A stretch of DNA of 59,709 nt from an uncultured Bacteroidales bacterium (GTDB taxonomy: Bacteria; Bacteroidota; Bacteroidia; Bacteroidales; UBA932), in contig CALUTT010000019.1 of assembly GCA_944323775.1 (NCBI GenBank), forward strand, positions 1 to 59,709, given 5' to 3'. Of this stretch, positions 16,845-27,949 are shown piece after piece; the first letter of the stretch is position 1, and each line of letters starts with the position of its first letter. The position numbers and the translations under genes were made by a program. The notes beneath the pieces were generated by a model. The model was not told the DNA's origin and made no database searches. It was given only the letters and a program-made list of their open reading frames with translations.

Positions 16845-16852
16845 CAAATATA
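16845..16852 (-). promoter_or_regulatory. -7 box TATATTTG for the ftsE-like/nth operon
   Basis: The minus strand reads TATATTTG, 28 bases before the start at 16816. It forms a divergent pair with 16866-16873. Confidence 0.5.
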
Positions 16853-16865
16853 GTGGAAAAATGAG

Positions 16866-16873
16866 TAAATTTG
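16866..16873 (+). promoter_or_regulatory. -7 box TAAATTTG for the TPR/barrel operon
   Basis: TAnnTTTG, 23 bases before the ATG at 16897. No clear -33 element. Confidence 0.5.
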
Positions 16874-16896
16874 TAAATTACGAACCAAGAATAGAC

Positions 16897-19869
16897 ATGG
16901 CATACAAGAAAATACTGGCAGTGCTGCTGGCGATACCGCTTGCGTGTTCATCGCTTCAGGCCGCGACGGACAGCGGCCACGAAAAGTACCTCAAGGCTCT
17001 GGAGCTCTATGACAACGGAATGTATGAGGAAGCGCGTACGATATTCGAATCTCTCCCGTCCGACGCCCTTACAGACGGCTATGCCGTCCTTTGTGCGGTG
17101 AAGCTCCGCACGGCGGACTACGAATCCCTGATGGGAGCGTACGAGAGGAATTACCGCTCTTCGATACTCTCGTCCGAGATACGCTTCGAGAACGCCAGGA
17201 TACTCTTCGACAAGGGGCAGTACGGTGAGGCGGCCCTTGTTTTCTCCAAGGTTGACCGCGCTTCGCTCTCCGATGAGCACGAGGCGGAACTTGTGTTCAA
17301 GCATGCATACTGCTGCTATGAGCTGGGAATGTACGGCGACGCCTTCTCGATTTTTTCCGAGATGGACGGGCTGCCCGAGAATGAGTACTCGGCTCCCTCT
17401 GAGTATTTCCGGGGCGTGATCCTGTACACGAGGGAGAATTTCCCTGAGGCCAGAAGGATGTTCTCATTGACCGTCGATGATCCCAGGTTCCGCAGCCTGT
17501 CGGAATTCTACATAGTTGACTGCGAATTCAACATGCACAACTACCGCTTCGCCCTCGAGGAAGGGGAGCGCATATATCCTGATGCACCTGAGGAAAGGCG
17601 CGAGAGGCTGGCAAGGATAGTTTCCGAATCCGCCCTCGTCCTGGGAGACGCTGACAAGGCGAGGAAATACTATGACGGCTTCTCCAAGCAGGACATGAAC
17701 CGCAACGACCTGTTCTATGCCGGCTCCGTGATGTATTCCGTGAAGGACTACCAGGGGGCGATAGACAATTTCGTCAGGATGACAGACCGTAGCGACTCGC
17801 TCGGCCAGATAGCGAACTACCATCTCGGCAATGCCTATATCCACACCGGCAACCAGGTTGCGGCAATGGAGTCTTTCCGCCAGGCCGCTGCAGTGCGCTT
17901 CGATCCCCAGATTACCGAGGATGCGCTTTTCAACTATGCCAAGCTGGCCTTCGACCTCAACAAGGACACGAAGGGCTTCGCGGAATACATCGACAGGTAC
18001 TCGACTTCGCGCAGGGGCGTGCAGATCTATGGCTATATGGCCCTTGCAGCCCTGTACGACAAGGACTATGCGGGTGCCGTGGCGGCATATGACAGCATAG
18101 ACGAGCTCACGCCGGACATGCGGAACAACTACACCAAGGCGAATTTCCTGCGCGGAGAGCAGCTCTTCGAGGGTGGCTCGTACACCGATGCCATACCCTA
18201 CTACCGTGCCACGGCGTATTATCTGCCCAAGACCGACAGGCTCAACCAGCTTGCCCGCTACCGTCTCGCCCAGGCGAACTTCCTGACCGGGAAATATGAC
18301 GCAGCGACGAGGGAATATACCGACCTCTACAACAATTCCGCGCTTTACGGCCTGCCGCAGGGGAACATCCTTCCATACAACATCGGCTACTGCTGGTTCA
18401 AGCAGGGCCGTTATTCCGATGCTTCACGGTGGTTCGACATCTACCTCGAGTCCGGTAATCCGCTCTACAGGGAAGACGCCCTGACCCGCAGGGCAGACTG
18501 CGACTTCGGCAACCGGGACTACAAGGCTGCCGTCGCATCCTACCAGCAGGTGCTCAACGAGTTCTACTCTCCGGACAGGATATATCCTTACTACCAGCAG
18601 GCTCTTTCCTACGGACTTTCCGGAGACAAGAGACGCAAGGTGTCCGTACTTGCGCATGTCAAGGAAGCCTCTCCCGACTCGCCGATGTATGACGAGGCGT
18701 GCTACGAGCTCGGACGTGCGCAGATGGACATGGGCGACGGCAAGGGCGCCGAGGCGACGTTCTCTGCCTTGAAGACCACGACAGGCGACAAGACTTATGT
18801 CGCCCGCGCGACGATAGGCCTGGGAATGGTGTACCGCAACTCTTCCGAATACGACCGTGCACTCGAATGCTACAAGGAGGTAGTCTCGATGATGCCGGGA
18901 AGCGAATATGCAGAGGAATCGATGCTTGCCATAGAGTCCATCTACCAGCGGCTCGGCCAGCCCGGAAAGTTCCTCGAATACATGGAGCAGAACGCCCTGA
19001 ATACCTCGACCACCGATGCCGAGCGCGAGAAGATGTATTTCAATACGGCCGAGCAGCTGTATCTGGCCGGAAACTATTCCGAGGCAGCCTCTACTCTGAC
19101 GAAGTTCCTTGACAACTATCCTGCGAGCGCCGATGCCCCTCAGGCATGGTTCTATCTTGCCGAGTCATACAGGGAGACCGGTGACAAGGAGAAGGCCGTG
19201 GCTGCGTATTCAAAGGCCATGGTGTCAGAAACCGACCTGCCATTCGCGGAGATGTCCAAGTTGCGCTATGCCCAGCTTTCATTCGAACTGCAGAGATACC
19301 AGGATGCGTACGAGGGTTACAGCTCGCTGTATGCCGCGTCGAGGATGGAAAGCAACAGGCGCGAGGCTGAAGTCGGCATGATGAATTCTGCATACCGCTG
19401 CAAGGACTATGTCAATGCCGTCAAGGCCGCCGAAATGGTCGAGGCGGATCCCGACACGGACACCGAGCTCATGGAGGAAGCCAGGTACATAAGGGCAAAG
19501 TCCCTGCTCGCAAGCTCACACAGGGATGAGGCAATGGCCCTGTTCTCCCAGCTCGGAGCCAATCCGTCCACGTCCAGGGGCGCCGAGGCCAAGTACCTGC
19601 TCATCCAGAATCTTTTCGACACTGGCGACTTCGACTCTGTCGAGAAGGAAGTGTATGATTTCTCGCAGACATCCGGAAACCAGTCATACTGGCTGGCCAA
19701 GGCTTACCTTGTCCTCGGAGACTCGTTCTACGAAAGAGGTCTGAAAGACCAGGCCAGAGCCACGTATGAAAGCATACGGGACGGATACGTGCCTTCCGGA
19801 AGCGGTGACGACATCGCCGAAGGTGTCGCAAGACGACTGGCCCGTTTCACTGATCCCACCAACGAATGA
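16897..19869 (+). CDS. Large exported tetratricopeptide-repeat protein
   Basis: A 990-residue protein built almost entirely of TPR units after a signal peptide (AYKKILAVLLAIPLACSS, cleavage near LQA). Repeats such as YEEARTIFESLPSD, YGEAALVFSKVD, YRFALEEGERIYPD and YSEAASTLTKFLDNYPAS recur through the whole length. No enzymatic domain is visible. The start at 16897 was chosen because it opens a clean signal sequence just after a promoter box; the longer upstream frame runs into the divergent gene. It is probably a periplasmic scaffold. Its stop overlaps the start of the outer-membrane barrel gene by 4 bases, implying the two work together. The precise role is unknown. Confidence 0.83.
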   Translation: MAYKKILAVLLAIPLACSSLQAATDSGHEKYLKALELYDNGMYEEARTIFESLPSDALTDGYAVLCAVKLRTADYESLMGAYERNYRSSILSSEIRFENARILFDKGQYGEAALVFSKVDRASLSDEHEAELVFKHAYCCYELGMYGDAFSIFSEMDGLPENEYSAPSEYFRGVILYTRENFPEARRMFSLTVDDPRFRSLSEFYIVDCEFNMHNYRFALEEGERIYPDAPEERRERLARIVSESALVLGDADKARKYYDGFSKQDMNRNDLFYAGSVMYSVKDYQGAIDNFVRMTDRSDSLGQIANYHLGNAYIHTGNQVAAMESFRQAAAVRFDPQITEDALFNYAKLAFDLNKDTKGFAEYIDRYSTSRRGVQIYGYMALAALYDKDYAGAVAAYDSIDELTPDMRNNYTKANFLRGEQLFEGGSYTDAIPYYRATAYYLPKTDRLNQLARYRLAQANFLTGKYDAATREYTDLYNNSALYGLPQGNILPYNIGYCWFKQGRYSDASRWFDIYLESGNPLYREDALTRRADCDFGNRDYKAAVASYQQVLNEFYSPDRIYPYYQQALSYGLSGDKRRKVSVLAHVKEASPDSPMYDEACYELGRAQMDMGDGKGAEATFSALKTTTGDKTYVARATIGLGMVYRNSSEYDRALECYKEVVSMMPGSEYAEESMLAIESIYQRLGQPGKFLEYMEQNALNTSTTDAEREKMYFNTAEQLYLAGNYSEAASTLTKFLDNYPASADAPQAWFYLAESYRETGDKEKAVAAYSKAMVSETDLPFAEMSKLRYAQLSFELQRYQDAYEGYSSLYAASRMESNRREAEVGMMNSAYRCKDYVNAVKAAEMVEADPDTDTELMEEARYIRAKSLLASSHRDEAMALFSQLGANPSTSRGAEAKYLLIQNLFDTGDFDSVEKEVYDFSQTSGNQSYWLAKAYLVLGDSFYERGLKDQARATYESIRDGYVPSGSGDDIAEGVARRLARFTDPTNE

Positions 19870-21440
19870 ACAAGATGAAAAAGTCAAGCATAATCATTTC
19901 GGCGCTTTTTGCCGTGTGCATCTCATCGGCCGCACAGGGCATCAACCAGAGTGTCCAGGTCACCAACGATTTCGAGACCGTTTTCTCTGACTTCAAGAAG
20001 ATGGAGCCGGACCTGGCGCTTCCGGACTCCCTGTACCGTTTCGACTACAGTTTCGACTATTCGGTGTTCGATTCGCCGTACAGGGGCTCCTATGAGTTCT
20101 CGCCGTACAACGTTGACGTGGTTCCCGAACCCGAGAGGATCAGGCCGTCCCGCCTTTACCTCAGGGCAGGAGCCGGATATACACTGCATCCCGTGCTGGA
20201 TATAGTCTACACGCCGGTAGCCGCAAGGAGCGCCGGGCTGAGCCTGTACAACTTCGGCCGCGGATATGCCGGACCTGAATTCCATGACCTGTACGACAGG
20301 GCAGGAGTGTCCGGGCGCTGGTCCATGTCTGGCAGCGTGCTTGAATACGGCCTCGGATATGACGGTATCTTTGCAGGGGCGGTGTCTTCCAAGTCGACAT
20401 GCTACCACAGCGGATATGCCTCGCTCGGTTTCCGCTCGGTGAATTCCGACCCTACGTTCCTCAGCTATCAGCTGAATCTCGACTACCGCTATTCTTCCGA
20501 CAATCTGCCGGCCGCCGTGACTCGGGAGAACCTCTTCCAGCTTGACGGATCCGTCGGGCCTGTGATTGCGACCAACTACCGTTTCCTGCTTGACTTCAGC
20601 TTCGACATCGCCGCTCTGACCGACACGCGTCCGGAAGTGGCGTCAAGGACGGCGAATTTCGCGTCATTCCACCCTCATCTGAAATTCACGCCCGGAATAT
20701 TCGACATTGACGCCGGACTTGTAGTGGACTATGTGCTTGACGGAACCTCGAGGTTCTATCTTGCACCTGCCGTTACCGCCGGAGTCGACCTGTTCGGAGG
20801 CTCTACTGAACTAAAGGCGAGCCTCAAGGGCGGGTCTTCGGTCCTGTCATATCATTCACTCAAGAGCCTGAACCATTTCTATACCAGGGTTTCCACCGCT
20901 CCGGATGTCACCAGGACAAAGCTTGACGCATCGCTCTCGCTTGCCGGAAGGATAGGCCGGATGCTGCAGTACAGCCTTGACGGCGGATTTGCGGCGCTTG
21001 CCGACGCTCCGCTGGATTCGCTCGGAACACTCGGCTTCGCCTCCTATAACCTTGCCTATGCTGACGCCCGTCTGGCATGGAAGTCCGAGAGGTTCGATGC
21101 CGACCTGCTCTTCGAGTTCAGGCACAGCATAATCGATCCGTCAGTGAGTCTGTATCCGGAGCCTAAATTCGGTGTCAGGCTTGACATGAGCTACAACTGG
21201 CTTGAAAGGATATACGCATCGGTGTTCCTTGACGCCGCCTCCCGCAGGTCGGATCCTTCAGGAGTGCTGCCCGAAGTCCCGTCATATGCCGACCTCGGTA
21301 TAGGCGCCGACTATCGCGTCAGCCGTATGCTGTCCGTATGGGGCAGGGCCGGGAACCTTCTCGGCATGGAGATCCAGCGTTGTCCCGGATTTGTTGAGAG
21401 GGGACTGTACTTTACTCTTGGACTCAGCCTCAAGATCTGA
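19866..21440 (+). CDS. Predicted outer-membrane beta-barrel protein partnered with the TPR protein
   Basis: A 524-residue exported protein. A signal peptide (KKSSIIISALFAVCISSAAQ) and a short N-terminal region precede a long run of alternating amphipathic strands rich in Tyr, Phe, Ser and Gly (RLYLRAGAGYTLHPVLDIVY, LSYQLNLDYRYSSDN). It ends in a typical barrel strand, GLYFTLGLSLKI. There is no plug domain, so it does not look like a full TonB-dependent receptor. The ATG overlaps the TPR stop (ATGA). It could be a secretion or transport channel or a surface-assembly factor; this is inferred from fold and pairing only. Confidence 0.72.
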   Translation: MNKMKKSSIIISALFAVCISSAAQGINQSVQVTNDFETVFSDFKKMEPDLALPDSLYRFDYSFDYSVFDSPYRGSYEFSPYNVDVVPEPERIRPSRLYLRAGAGYTLHPVLDIVYTPVAARSAGLSLYNFGRGYAGPEFHDLYDRAGVSGRWSMSGSVLEYGLGYDGIFAGAVSSKSTCYHSGYASLGFRSVNSDPTFLSYQLNLDYRYSSDNLPAAVTRENLFQLDGSVGPVIATNYRFLLDFSFDIAALTDTRPEVASRTANFASFHPHLKFTPGIFDIDAGLVVDYVLDGTSRFYLAPAVTAGVDLFGGSTELKASLKGGSSVLSYHSLKSLNHFYTRVSTAPDVTRTKLDASLSLAGRIGRMLQYSLDGGFAALADAPLDSLGTLGFASYNLAYADARLAWKSERFDADLLFEFRHSIIDPSVSLYPEPKFGVRLDMSYNWLERIYASVFLDAASRRSDPSGVLPEVPSYADLGIGADYRVSRMLSVWGRAGNLLGMEIQRCPGFVERGLYFTLGLSLKI

Positions 21441-21460
21441 TGTTCTTCAAAGTTTTTTCG

Positions 21461-21468
21461 TATCTTTG
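21461..21468 (+). promoter_or_regulatory. -7 box TATCTTTG ahead of gyrB
   Basis: TAnnTTTG ends 27 bases before the ATG at 21496, in the only gap between the barrel gene and gyrB. It probably drives gyrB-spt-pgpH-tig. Confidence 0.52.
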
Positions 21469-21471
21469 TGA

Positions 21472-23508
<2,037 letters not shown>

Positions 23509-23522
23509 TACAAAAAAAGATT

Positions 23523-24785
23523 ATGGTAGACATATTTGAGAGGATCCACAAGGATTCAGGCGGCCCGATCGGCCAGTATTTCGAGGAAGGTTTCGGGTAC
23601 TACATGTATCCCCGTCTCGAGGGTGAGCTTGGCCCTCACATGACTTTCAACGGGGTTCCCGTGCTGAACTGGAGCCTTAACAACTATCTCGGCCTGGCCA
23701 ACCACCCGGAGGTCAGGAAGGCGGATGCCGAGGCAGCCGCAAAGTGGGGTCTCGCATATCCCATGGGAGCCAGGATGATGACCGGTCACACCAGGTATCA
23801 CGAACAGCTCGAGAAGATGTTCGCCAAGTTCGAGAAGAAGGAGGACGCCTTCCTGTACAACTTCGGTTACCAGGGAATAGTTTCTACCATCGACGCCCTT
23901 ACCGCCCGTCATGACGTAATCGTTTACGATGCCGAATGCCATGCCTGTCTGCTCGACGGCATAAGGCTGCATATTGGCGAGAAGTTCAAGTACCGCCATA
24001 ACAACATCGAGGACTGCGAGCATGTGATCAAGAGAGCATGCGAGGTCGCCGACCAGAACGGCGGAGGAGTGCTCCTCATCACCGAGGGTGTTTTCGGCAT
24101 GACCGGTGCCATGGGAATCCTCGACAAGATTGCCGCCCTTAAGAAGAAATACAACTTCCGCATCATGATAGACGACGCCCACGGCTTCGGACTGCTCGGC
24201 GAGCACGGAAGGGGAACATCCGAGCAGCTTGGCTGCATGGACGACATCGACCTCTATATCGGAGCCTTTGCAAAGTCCATGGCCTCTATCGGAGGCTTCG
24301 TGGCCGGTCCTCACTACGTCATCAACTATCTGCGTGCGAACATGCGTTCCCAGATGTACGCCAAGTCCCTTCCTCTCGCTTTCGTGCTGGGAAACATCAA
24401 GAGGATGGAGATAATCGACTCTCCTGAAGGAGACGAGCTGAGGCGCAAGTGCCTGCAGATCACCCATGCCATCCAGAAAGGCTTCGTCGAGGAGGGCTTC
24501 GACATTGGTGAGGCTCAGGCCTGCGTGACTCCCGTGCATGTACACGGCAGCGTCGGCCAGGCTACCAAGATGGTCAAGGATCTCAGGGAAAACTACAAGA
24601 TTTTCTGCTCCATCGTGATTTATCCGGTCATCCCCAAGGGCATGATCATCTTCCGTATAGTCTCTACGGCCGCCCATACGATGGATGACGTGAATTATAC
24701 GCTCAGCGCCTTCAAGGAGATCAAGGCAAAACTCGACGCAGGTGCGTATGACGGCGACGACATTGCCGCCATGACGATACTGTAA
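23523..24785 (+). CDS. spt: Serine palmitoyltransferase (alpha-oxoamine synthase family)
   Basis: A 420-residue PLP enzyme of the alpha-oxoamine synthase family. It has VLNWSLNNYLGLANHP near the N-terminus, a His-bearing AECHACLLDG segment, IDDAHGFGLLGEHGRG, and the PLP lysine in GAFAKSMASIGGFVAG. It condenses an amino acid with an acyl-CoA. In Bacteroidota this N-terminally extended form is the Spt that begins sphingolipid synthesis. 2-amino-3-ketobutyrate CoA ligase (Kbl) and BioF are related alternatives, but the N-terminal region (PIGQYFEEGFGYYMYPRLEG) fits Spt. It lies between gyrB and the 7TM-HD gene. Confidence 0.83.
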   Translation: MVDIFERIHKDSGGPIGQYFEEGFGYYMYPRLEGELGPHMTFNGVPVLNWSLNNYLGLANHPEVRKADAEAAAKWGLAYPMGARMMTGHTRYHEQLEKMFAKFEKKEDAFLYNFGYQGIVSTIDALTARHDVIVYDAECHACLLDGIRLHIGEKFKYRHNNIEDCEHVIKRACEVADQNGGGVLLITEGVFGMTGAMGILDKIAALKKKYNFRIMIDDAHGFGLLGEHGRGTSEQLGCMDDIDLYIGAFAKSMASIGGFVAGPHYVINYLRANMRSQMYAKSLPLAFVLGNIKRMEIIDSPEGDELRRKCLQITHAIQKGFVEEGFDIGEAQACVTPVHVHGSVGQATKMVKDLRENYKIFCSIVIYPVIPKGMIIFRIVSTAAHTMDDVNYTLSAFKEIKAKLDAGAYDGDDIAAMTIL

Positions 24786-24788
24786 GCC

Positions 24789-26813
24789 ATGGACAAGGCG
24801 CTGGTTCGCAAGCTGTTTCCGTTAGTGATCGTGTTCCTCGTCATCGTTCTGACGATGCCGAGGAACTCGAACTTTCCTTACGAATACCGTCAGGGACGCG
24901 AGTGGAAATACGAGACTCTGTTCGCGGAGTACGATTTCCCGATATACAAGACCGACGAGCAGATCCGTGAGGAGCGGAGCAAGACTTCCAGCAAGACAAT
25001 CCCGTACTACAGGTATTCAGGCGACATCGCCTCGAACGTCGTTCTCGATGCGGACGCTCTTCCTCTGGGGAACCTGTCTTCCGCCGTGGTGTCGAGCCTG
25101 AGAAAGATATATTCCCGCGGCGTGATAGCGGACGAGAGCCGCCGCAGGAACGACAAGTTCGGAGACGTCGACGTGCTCTACCTCCAGAAGGACAAGAGGG
25201 CGTCGAAAGTCCCGGTTACGGAACTTTACAGCCAGGCAGACGCCAAGGCCAAGGTCCTTGCGGACATCAGGCCCCTGTCGAGACTCAACGTCGACTCTCT
25301 CTTCAAGGCCACGGGGCTCTATGACCTCATAGTCCCGAACGTCATCTTTGACAGCCAGACCACTGAACTGGTCCATGAGGAATCTTCAGATGAGATTTCG
25401 CCTACTTCCGGCTATGTCACCGCCGGACAGCTGATCGTGAGCAAGGGAGAGCTCGTGACCGCCGATATCGAGCAGATGCTGGATTCCTACAAGCGTGAGT
25501 TCGAGCTCAACGTCGGCTACGGCGGGACGCCGGTGCTCTCGATTGCCGGCAATATCATCATTGCAGCGGCCCTGATCGTGCTGCTGTACTTCGTGATTCA
25601 TTTCTGCTGCCCGTCAGTGTTTGCAGATTCGCGGTACTACTACGTGCTGACGCTCTTCACGCTTTCCACGGTCGCCACGATGCTGCTCTCGGGAGCTGAC
25701 GAGGATCTGCTGTTCTTCATGCCGTACACACTGTTCGCGATAATGTACCAGGCCTTCATGCCCCCGAAGGACATCGCGCCGATATATATCGTATCGCTTG
25801 CCCCGCTGCTTATATCCTCACATTCAGGTCACGTCCTGCTCTTCATGTATGCAGTCAGCGGCCTTGTGATGATATTCATCTTCAAGTTTTTCCAGCAGGG
25901 GTGGAAGCAGTTCCTCGCAGCGGTAATCAATTTCGCCATGCTTGTCGTGATATACCTTGGCTTCATGGCGTCCGATATTGTGCCCTCCGGATCATGGCAT
26001 TCCGTCCTCGGGCTTCTTGTCGGATCGATGTGTTCCGTGGCAGGATACCCGCTGGTGTTCCTGTTCGAGCGCATCTTCAACATGGTGTCCAATTCCAGGC
26101 TTGTTGAGTTGTGCGACACTTCCAATCCGCTCATCCGCAATCTTGAACAGAAGGCGCCGGGCACATTCCAGCATTCACTTCAGGTCATGAACATGGCCGA
26201 TGCCGTCGCCAGAGCGATAGGTATTAATCCCGACCTCGTGCGTGCCGGTGCCCTGTACCATGACATAGGAAAGATGCTCAACCCTCTGTGCTTCATCGAG
26301 AACGAGTTCATCGTCAAGGGTGACGCTCCGAGGTACCACGACGGACTCTCTCCGCTCCAGAGCGCGCACGACATCCTGAGGCATGTTCCTGACGGCGTCG
26401 AGATTGCCCGCAAACACAGGCTGCCCGAAGTCATCATAGGGTTCATATACAGTCATCACGGGACGACAGTCGTAAGGTATTTCTTCGACAAGTTCGTCAA
26501 GGAGGGAGGTGATCCCCAGCAGATTGCCGACTTTTCCTATGAAGGGAAGAAGCCGGCCGACAAGGCACAGCTTGTGCTCATGCTCTGCGACAGCATCGAG
26601 GCTGCATCACGCACCCTCAAAGGGTCGAGTGACAAGGCTTATTCCGATTTTGTCGAGCGCATAGTTGCCGACAAGATGGAAGAAGGGCAGTTCGATGACG
26701 CTGACATGACAATCCGTGAACTGAACGTAGTCAAACAGACGCTCAAGCAGTATCTTGCACAGCTGAACCATGAGCGTATAGTATATCCCAAGAGTAAATT
26801 GCACATTAAATAA
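24789..26813 (+). CDS. PgpH-like 7TM-HD family phosphodiesterase
   Basis: A 674-residue inner-membrane protein. One N-terminal TM (about residues 10-25) precedes a periplasmic 7TMR-HDED domain (about 40-250), a bundle of about seven TMs (about 255-430) and a cytoplasmic HD domain. HD ligands are seen in TFQHSLQVMNMADA, LYHDIGKMLNP, YSHHGTTVVRY and LCDSIEAASRT. PgpH relatives hydrolyse the second messenger c-di-AMP, which controls K+ and turgor. That activity here is inferred from family. Gaps of 3 and 2 bases to spt and tig indicate one operon. Confidence 0.88.
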   Translation: MDKALVRKLFPLVIVFLVIVLTMPRNSNFPYEYRQGREWKYETLFAEYDFPIYKTDEQIREERSKTSSKTIPYYRYSGDIASNVVLDADALPLGNLSSAVVSSLRKIYSRGVIADESRRRNDKFGDVDVLYLQKDKRASKVPVTELYSQADAKAKVLADIRPLSRLNVDSLFKATGLYDLIVPNVIFDSQTTELVHEESSDEISPTSGYVTAGQLIVSKGELVTADIEQMLDSYKREFELNVGYGGTPVLSIAGNIIIAAALIVLLYFVIHFCCPSVFADSRYYYVLTLFTLSTVATMLLSGADEDLLFFMPYTLFAIMYQAFMPPKDIAPIYIVSLAPLLISSHSGHVLLFMYAVSGLVMIFIFKFFQQGWKQFLAAVINFAMLVVIYLGFMASDIVPSGSWHSVLGLLVGSMCSVAGYPLVFLFERIFNMVSNSRLVELCDTSNPLIRNLEQKAPGTFQHSLQVMNMADAVARAIGINPDLVRAGALYHDIGKMLNPLCFIENEFIVKGDAPRYHDGLSPLQSAHDILRHVPDGVEIARKHRLPEVIIGFIYSHHGTTVVRYFFDKFVKEGGDPQQIADFSYEGKKPADKAQLVLMLCDSIEAASRTLKGSSDKAYSDFVERIVADKMEEGQFDDADMTIRELNVVKQTLKQYLAQLNHERIVYPKSKLHIK

Positions 26814-26815
26814 TT

Positions 26816-27805
26816 ATGAAAGTATTAGAAAACAAGATCGACGATCTGAACCTCGAGCTTACAGTCGAGGTCGATGCTGCAGATTATGCAGAAACGGAAA
26901 GAAAGAAACTTGCAGAACGCAAGCGCAACGCCGATTTCAAGGGATTCCGCAAGGGAATGGTCCCTGCTTCTCTGATTAAGAGAATCTATGGCGAGCAGTG
27001 CCTGGTCGAGTCTGTCAACAAGGCAGTGGGCGAAGCGCTTGACAAACACATATCCGAAGCAAAACTCCACATTCTCGGTGAACCGCTTCCTTCAGAGAAG
27101 CAGCCCGAGGTTGAATGGACGGACGGAGCAAGCTTCACTTTCGTGTTTGACGCCGCGCTTTCTCCCGAACTCTCTTTCGAGGTCGGAAAGGATGACACCG
27201 TTCCCTCATATACCGTCAGCGTAGCAGACGAGGACAAGAAGACCATGGTGGAGAACCTCAAGAAGTACTATACCGAGAAAAAAGAGGAGAAATCCGACGA
27301 GGATATAGACAAGGAGGCCTCCGAGCGTCTCGAAAGCCAGTACAAGAACGAGGCCGAGTGGCGTCTGTCAAAGGACATCCGTGAGTATTTCGTCAACAAG
27401 TCCGCAATCAGGCTCCCCGAGGAGTTCCTCAAGAGGTGGCTTCTTGCCGTCAACAGGGACAAGGTCACCAAGGAAGACATCGACAAGGAGTTCGACGGCT
27501 TTGCCGCTGATTTCAAGTGGCAGCTTGTCAGAGGGTATCTCATGCGCAAGTTTGACCTCAAGATTGACGAAAAAGACATGAACGAGGCCGCTGAGGCCTA
27601 TGTCGCCTACCAGTACGCAATGTACGGAATAGGCAATGTCCCGCAGGAGATGATCAAGGAAGCCGCCGTGAATGTCCTCCATGACCAGAAGCAGGTGGAG
27701 AGAATCGCAGAGCAGGTGGAGGATCAGAAGGTGCTTGCAAGGCTCAAGGAAGAAATCACCCTCAAGCCTGAGACCGTTACCTCTGTCAAGTTCCGGGAAC
27801 TGTAG
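26816..27805 (+). CDS. tig: Trigger factor lacking the PPIase (FKBP) domain
   Basis: A 329-residue ribosome-associated chaperone. The N-terminal ribosome-binding domain is intact, with the signature loop GFRKGMVPASLIKRIYG at residues 43-59. The sequence then passes near residues 118-160 (ELSFEVGKDD, then ENLKKYYTEKKEEKSDED) straight into the helical C-terminal chaperone domain (IRLPEEFLKRWLLA, then YAMYGIGNVPQEMIKEA). Usual trigger factors are about 430-450 residues, with an FKBP-type domain of about 100 residues at that point. Here it is absent without any frameshift. It is the last gene of the gyrB operon. Confidence 0.9.
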   Translation: MKVLENKIDDLNLELTVEVDAADYAETERKKLAERKRNADFKGFRKGMVPASLIKRIYGEQCLVESVNKAVGEALDKHISEAKLHILGEPLPSEKQPEVEWTDGASFTFVFDAALSPELSFEVGKDDTVPSYTVSVADEDKKTMVENLKKYYTEKKEEKSDEDIDKEASERLESQYKNEAEWRLSKDIREYFVNKSAIRLPEEFLKRWLLAVNRDKVTKEDIDKEFDGFAADFKWQLVRGYLMRKFDLKIDEKDMNEAAEAYVAYQYAMYGIGNVPQEMIKEAAVNVLHDQKQVERIAEQVEDQKVLARLKEEITLKPETVTSVKFREL

Positions 27806-27935
27806 TTAGCGCGACGGAAAACACGGCTTTTTGTTACATTTATTTTTACCTGTGCAACATTTCCTCTTTTTTGATTTTGTTTCGCTTGCAAAAGTAATTG
27901 TTTCGTGATTTTCCGTTTTTTACCTGAATGCGCCA

Positions 27936-27943
27936 TATCTTTG
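27936..27943 (+). promoter_or_regulatory. -7 box TATCTTTG immediately before the DUF1573 gene
   Basis: TAnnTTTG ends 6 bases before the ATG at 27950. Expected transcription would begin at about the start codon (leaderless). The gap 27806-27949 is AT-rich, with no clear hairpin and no other gene. Confidence 0.48.
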
Positions 27944-27949
27944 TCCCGG

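Noticed and set aside
23556-24677. Long minus-strand open frame (373 codons) opposite spt.
   Set aside because: It is antisense to a clearly coding gene. The protein shows no domain, and long opposite frames are expected from this GC-rich codon use.
27724-27936. Small basic minus-strand frame covering the gap after tig, with a TACTTTTG box at 27888-27895 on that strand.
   Set aside because: Most of the frame is antisense to the tig end and it has no recognisable family. The box lies inside the frame rather than before it, so it is probably chance in AT-rich DNA.
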